Below, piece by piece: positions 22,196 to 25,117 of a stretch of DNA of 25,117 bases (within the stretch, counting starts at the first letter, position 1; every line of letters starts with the position of its first letter). The stretch is from JBOGEB01 sp050743125 (GTDB taxonomy: Bacteria > Actinomycetota > Nitriliruptoria > Euzebyales > Egibacteraceae): contig JBOGEB010000050.1 in assembly GCA_050743125.1 (NCBI GenBank), positions 1 to 25,117 of the forward strand. The letters are read 5' to 3'. The notes beneath the pieces were generated by a model. That model saw nothing but the letters and a program-made list of their open reading frames with translations. It searched no databases and was not told the DNA's origin. The position numbers and the translations under genes are program-made.

Positions 22196-23009
22196 GGGGA
22201 TCAGGGTGAGGCAGCTCGCCGCTGCGGGGTTCGTGGCGCTGGTCGCGACCGGCATCGTGGCGAGCAGAGCCCGAACGCGCAACTCGACCGCCGCCGCGGG
22301 GCCGGGGCCACTGCCGGGGTTCGCCGGGGTCGTGTTCCTCAGCCACGTCAACGACCCGAAGACCACGCCGCTGTACCCCGGCGATCCACAGTTCAGGGTC
22401 GAGCCCGCCTTCACGATCGAGCGGGACGGCTTCTTCCTGAACCTCGTCACCGAGGGTGAGCACACCGGCACCCACTACGGCGCGCCCTGCCACTTCAACC
22501 GAGGGGAGCGGTGCGCCGACGAGCTCGACGCGCGCGACTTCTTCCGGCCGGCGGTGGTCATCGACGTGCGCCGGCAGGCGGCCGCCGACGCCGACTACGA
22601 GGTCACCGTCGCCGACCTCCAACGGTTCGAGCGGCAGCACGGCCGCATCCCGGACGGCGCGGCGGTGATCGCCTGGACCGGCTGGGCCGACAAGTGGGGC
22701 ACGCCCGCCTACCCCAACCTTGACGACCATGGCCACCTGCACCAGCCAGGCTTCGGCCTGGCGGCGGCACAGTGGCTGCTCGCCAACCGCGCGCTGGGCG
22801 CGCTGGGCACCGACACCTTCGGCCCCGACGCCTCGGCGGACACCGAGTTCCGCGTCAGCTCGCTCGTCCTCCACGGCCACCGGCTGACCCTCGAGAACCT
22901 CGCCGGCCTCGACCAGATGCCCCCGACCGGCGGCTGGCTGGTCGTCGGCGGCACCCGCAACCGGCACGGCTCGGGCTCCCCCGCCACGATCTTCGGGCTC
23001 GTTCCCTAG
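22194..23009 (+). CDS. Cyclase family protein (KynB-like), exported
   Basis: A 271-residue protein of the cyclase/kynurenine formamidase-like family, metal-dependent hydrolases of amides or lactones. Residues 7-24 (LAAAGFVALVATGIVASR) are a hydrophobic N-terminal segment after Arg3/Arg6, probably a signal peptide or anchor, so it likely acts outside the cytoplasm, unlike true KynB. The metal motif HxGTHxDxPxH reads HTGTHYGAPCH (H90, H94, H100): the Asp is replaced by Gly96. The subfamily continues VIDVRRQAAADADYEV and VIAWTGWADKWGTPAYPN, then GTDTFGPD and LVLHGHRLTLENL, where another conserved His region lies. ATG 22194 is clearly set by GGAGGAGG 5 nt upstream. It converges with the HD gene 19 bp downstream. 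The substrate is not predictable. Confidence 0.88.
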   Translation: MGIRVRQLAAAGFVALVATGIVASRARTRNSTAAAGPGPLPGFAGVVFLSHVNDPKTTPLYPGDPQFRVEPAFTIERDGFFLNLVTEGEHTGTHYGAPCHFNRGERCADELDARDFFRPAVVIDVRRQAAADADYEVTVADLQRFERQHGRIPDGAAVIAWTGWADKWGTPAYPNLDDHGHLHQPGFGLAAAQWLLANRALGALGTDTFGPDASADTEFRVSSLVLHGHRLTLENLAGLDQMPPTGGWLVVGGTRNRHGSGSPATIFGLVP

Positions 23010-23028
23010 ATCGCGGTTGTGGCCAGGG

Positions 23029-23631
23029 TCAGGCGACGGCGGCGGAGGCGGCCATGCACTCCAGCTCGTTGACGGTGCGGTGGAGCTCGTCGGCCATGGG
23101 ACTCTTCGAGTGGACGGAGAACATTTCAGCGAGGGCGTGCAGGTAGCCCAGGTACTCCCGGCCGGCGCTGAACCGGCGCCAGACCTGCTCACCGATCTGC
23201 CGGTAGTCCGCGAGCAGGTCACGAGCGTTGTCGAGCTTGTCCGCGAGGCAGACGCGCAGCACGCGCTCGTCGGCGGTCGCGAGCGCGGCGACGTACCGCC
23301 GTTTGCGGACGTGCCAGGAGGGGCGGTCTTTCGCCGGGTCATGGTCGGTGCAGCCCTCGACGGTCTGGGCGACACCGGCGCCGAAACGGCGGCGGATCTC
23401 GTTGAGCACCGGGACGCCGCCCTGATCCTCGACGGCGTCGTGGAGCAGCGCGGCGATTGCGTCGTCCTCGTCGCCGCCGTCCTCGAGGACGAGCGCGGCG
23501 ACGCCCATGAGGTGTCCGAGGTAGGGGACGTGCTTGCCTTTACGGAGCTGTAGGCGGTGCAGGGCGCTCGCGTACGCGAACGCCTCGTCGAACCGCGGTC
23601 CGAGTATCGAGTCGGCAGCCTCCTCAGTCAT
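23029..23631 (-). CDS. RelA/SpoT-type HD hydrolase (small alarmone hydrolase-like)
   Basis: A 200-residue HD-domain protein resembling the (p)ppGpp hydrolase half of RelA/SpoT and the stand-alone MESH1/SAH enzymes. Seen: VPYLGHLMGVAALVLE with H40; ALLHDAVEDQGG with H64, D65, E68 and D69; a FGAGVAQTVEGCTDHD turn like the FGxxVAxLVxGVTK of the family; and CLADKLDNARDLL with D131 and N135. All the residues expected for the manganese site and pyrophosphate hydrolysis are present. There is no synthetase, TGS or ACT domain, so it could only hydrolyse a nucleotide. GGGAG lies 7 nt before ATG 23631. It is a single gene, convergent with the cyclase. Whether the substrate is ppGpp, NADPH or another nucleotide is not decided. 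Confidence 0.85.
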   Translation of the reverse strand: MTEEAADSILGPRFDEAFAYASALHRLQLRKGKHVPYLGHLMGVAALVLEDGGDEDDAIAALLHDAVEDQGGVPVLNEIRRRFGAGVAQTVEGCTDHDPAKDRPSWHVRKRRYVAALATADERVLRVCLADKLDNARDLLADYRQIGEQVWRRFSAGREYLGYLHALAEMFSVHSKSPMADELHRTVNELECMAASAAVA

Positions 23632-23825
23632 GCGGATGCTCCCTTCGCAGTCCGGGTTTAGCGGGGGGACGGTCGACGACGGCGCGCACAGATCAGGTGG
23701 GAGAGGGGAAGAGGCGGCTGGGCCGATCTCACCCGCGACGTCTCCCCGCGCGGGGCGCAGGCCAGGAGACCATCCGCGACTAAACCACCAATCGAGTCGC
23801 TCATCGACCTACCAGCCATGCTAGA

Positions 23826-23841
23826 CCCGGAGCGCTCCGGG
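23826..23841. promoter_or_regulatory. Perfect 16-bp palindrome, possible operator
   Basis: CCCGGAGCGCTCCGGG is self-complementary with no loop. It lies in a non-coding region, about 195 bp upstream of the HD gene and 200 bp upstream of the lipoprotein gene. A loop-free palindrome suits a dimeric DNA-binding protein better than a terminator. The binder is unknown. Confidence 0.35.
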
Positions 23842-23973
23842 CGGTACCCCCGTCGCGGCAAGGTCGCGTGTGGACCGCTCGCGGCGGGCGAGCAGCCGTC
23901 TGTCGGCCCGGGTCCGCAGCCGGGGGTGCGGTCGATTCCTTCTTTCGTCGGCAGGGACACCCATCTGCGGGTG

Positions 23974-24009
23974 TAGCATCTTGTTGATCATTGTCAGTCA
24001 AAAGATCAA
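23974..24009 (+). promoter_or_regulatory. Probable promoter and inverted repeat of DUF2807 gene
   Basis: TAGCAT (23974-23979) could be a -10 box. Just downstream, TTGATC (23984-23989) and GATCAA (24004-24009) form an inverted repeat with a 14-nt centre, placed in the leader about 33 nt before the start codon. This could be an operator. No good -35 is seen. Confidence 0.35.
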
Positions 24010-24041
24010 GAGCAGAAGTGACTTGAATGAAAGGATCATCA

Positions 24042-24722
24042 ATGCGCTGGCGATCTCTTTCCGTCATGCTGGTTGCCGTGCTGGCGGGCGTGCCGATCCT
24101 CACCGCCTGCGACACGGTCGGAGGCGCGCTCGGACCCACGGTTCGAGGATCTGGTCAGGTCGTGTCCGAGGCGCGTGACGTCCGTGATTTCACCGGCGTG
24201 GCGGTCGCGGGATCCGGCACGCTGACGATCGAGCAGACCGGCACCGAAGCGCTGACGATCCAGGCCGAGGACAATATCCTGCCCCTGCTGACCAGCGACG
24301 TGTCGAACGGCACCCTCCGACTGGGGACAAGAAGCAATACCAGAATCATTTCGACGCAGCCAATTAGGTATCGCCTGACGGTGAAGGATCTCGACAGCAT
24401 CATGGTCGCCGGCTCCGCGGACACGAGCGCCCCGAACCTCAAGGCCGCCGCGCTCACGGTCGTCATCAGCGGATCGGGGAACGTCACCGTCGGCGGCGCG
24501 GCCGACACCCAGGACGTTCAGATCTCCGGCTCTGGTGCGTACTCGGCCCAAGACCTGGAGAGCAAAGCGGTCAGGGCACGAGTGTCCGGCAGTGGCGACA
24601 TCGTCGTCACGGCCAGCGACACACTCGACGCGACGGTCAGCGGCAGCGGCTCGATCACGTACAGCGGCGATCCCACGGTCCAAAGCCGCGTCAGCGGCTC
24701 CGGGACGATCACGAAACGCTGA
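24042..24722 (+). CDS. DUF2807 (GIN domain) lipoprotein
   Basis: A 226-residue secreted lipoprotein. The signal peptide (MRWRSLSVMLVAVLAG...) ends in the lipobox LTAC with Cys23, so the mature protein is lipid-anchored on the outer face of the membrane. Residues about 35-226 are a DUF2807 domain: GSGQVVSEARDVRDFTGVAV, then GSGTLTIEQTG, then repeated short strands with ISGSG, VSGSG motifs (at least five SGSG units), the signature of a right-handed beta-helix. The family is annotated as putative autotransporter adhesin head or GIN domain; its function is unknown. I choose ATG 24042 because AAAGGA (24030-24035) lies 6 nt before it, although ATG 24027 is in frame and adds five residues. Confidence 0.9.
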   Translation: MRWRSLSVMLVAVLAGVPILTACDTVGGALGPTVRGSGQVVSEARDVRDFTGVAVAGSGTLTIEQTGTEALTIQAEDNILPLLTSDVSNGTLRLGTRSNTRIISTQPIRYRLTVKDLDSIMVAGSADTSAPNLKAAALTVVISGSGNVTVGGAADTQDVQISGSGAYSAQDLESKAVRARVSGSGDIVVTASDTLDATVSGSGSITYSGDPTVQSRVSGSGTITKR

Positions 24723-25117
24723 CGTTCGCCGAACCCGGCGCTTCGTGCTCCGTGGCAGAAATACGGTCCGCACCGAGGGCGCGACTGCGCCACGCTCGCA
24801 AGGCGCGCCGAGCGCGCATACCCGGCCGGGCGACAAATGTGTAAGCGAGGCGCAACGCCGCGAGCGGGGATGCAGGCGCGTCCGAAGCGATGCGTATTTA
24901 TGACGCGGTGCACTTAGTTGAGCTGGGCATACATAACGTTGCTGTTTTCCCGCTGTGCAGTGACGCGGCGCGCCGGTGCCGCACGCCTCAAGCGCGTGCC
25001 GGTCGCTGGTCGCAGTGACCCCCGCCGCGTCCGCCTGCAGCTGACCCAGCGTCATCGTGAGCAGCCCATTTCGACCGTGCGTGACGCATGCCAGCGCTGC
25101 GGCCAGGAACCGTCATA
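24723..25117. other. 395-bp region to window end, no gene seen
   Basis: None of the frames here looks like a protein; they are Arg/Ala/Ser-rich shadows. An AT-richer patch at about 24890-24950 (CATACATAACG) could hold a promoter for a gene beyond the right edge. GCACGC (24981-24986) and GCGTGC (24994-24999) make a small hairpin without a T-run. Confidence 0.4.

Larger units (their letters stand above)
23632..24041. other. 410-bp divergent intergenic region
   Basis: It separates the HD hydrolase (minus) from the DUF2807 lipoprotein (plus). It contains a perfect 16-bp palindrome (23826-23841) and, nearer the lipoprotein gene, an AT-richer stretch with a TAGCAT box (23974-23979) and an inverted repeat (23984-24009). 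A 53-codon minus-strand frame from ATG 23820 to 23658 begins right beside the palindrome but is low complexity after about 25 residues; I do not call it as a gene. Confidence 0.5.

Noticed and set aside
20886..23375. An 829-codon minus-strand frame across the cyclase and glycosyltransferase
   Set aside because: It crosses two well-supported genes in other frames and is Arg/Pro-rich without motifs.
23658..23820. 53-codon minus-strand frame beginning MAGRSMSDSIGGLVADG
   Set aside because: The start beside the palindrome is attractive, but most of the peptide is low complexity and no Shine-Dalgarno is present.
24039..25055. 338-codon minus-strand frame opposite the DUF2807 gene and beyond
   Set aside because: Shadow of the lipoprotein gene extended into non-coding DNA; Arg/Ala-rich with no recognisable domain.

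Overview
The window is very GC-rich chromosomal DNA with strong G/C bias at third codon positions, GTG starts, several actinobacterial TANNNT-type -10 boxes sitting 6-10 nt before start codons (probable leaderless mRNAs), and actinobacterial protein families (ClpB, DUF4446, IclR and ROK proteins, XRE-TPR regulators). It is most likely from an Actinomycetota member, perhaps a deep-branching one, since an SbcDC pair is followed by a NurA-like nuclease. I cannot name the genus. No rRNA, tRNA, CRISPR array, transposase or complete mobile element is visible.

Layout. 1-1729: two small overlapping minus-strand genes, the first cut by the window edge, divergent from an XRE-TPR regulator; this looks like an accessory or integrated-element fragment. 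1836-6300: sbcD, sbcC and a nurA-like gene packed as one DNA-end-processing operon. 6379-6726: a small VOC protein. 6766-7493: a minus-strand Phd/YefM-VapC type toxin-antitoxin pair with its own operator and probable leaderless promoter. 7672-9696: a STAND (NB-ARC-like) ATPase with TPRs. 9861-11456: a divergent DprA (SMF/SLOG) protein followed by a ComF-like phosphoribosyltransferase. The stretch 6766-11456 reads as a small conflict or defence island and is the most interesting part of the window. 11517-14087: clpB on the minus strand.

14088-14781 is a degraded intergenic area holding two related short palindromic repeats and what looks like a frameshifted lipoprotein gene. 14782-15687: ROK sugar kinase. 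15879-17102: membrane-anchored beta-propeller phytase. 17095-17874: an IclR regulator whose 3' end overlaps the phytase gene tail to tail. 18229-18861: two small unrecognised genes, one rich in Cys and His. 18923-22195: a minus-strand operon of a GT-C membrane glycosyltransferase, a DUF4446 protein and pheA (prephenate dehydratase). 22194-23009: a divergent cyclase (KynB-like) gene whose start codon shares a CATG with the glycosyltransferase start. 23029-23631: a RelA/SpoT-type HD hydrolase (small alarmone hydrolase-like). 24042-24722: a DUF2807 lipoprotein. The last 395 bases hold no gene I can support.

How the genes may work together: SbcCD and NurA would process DNA ends. The STAND ATPase, DprA-like nucleotide or DNA binder, phosphoribosyltransferase and toxin-antitoxin pair could form an immunity cluster. 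ROK kinase, phytase and IclR may form a sugar/phosphate-related neighbourhood. GT, DUF4446 and PheA share a transcript but no obvious pathway.
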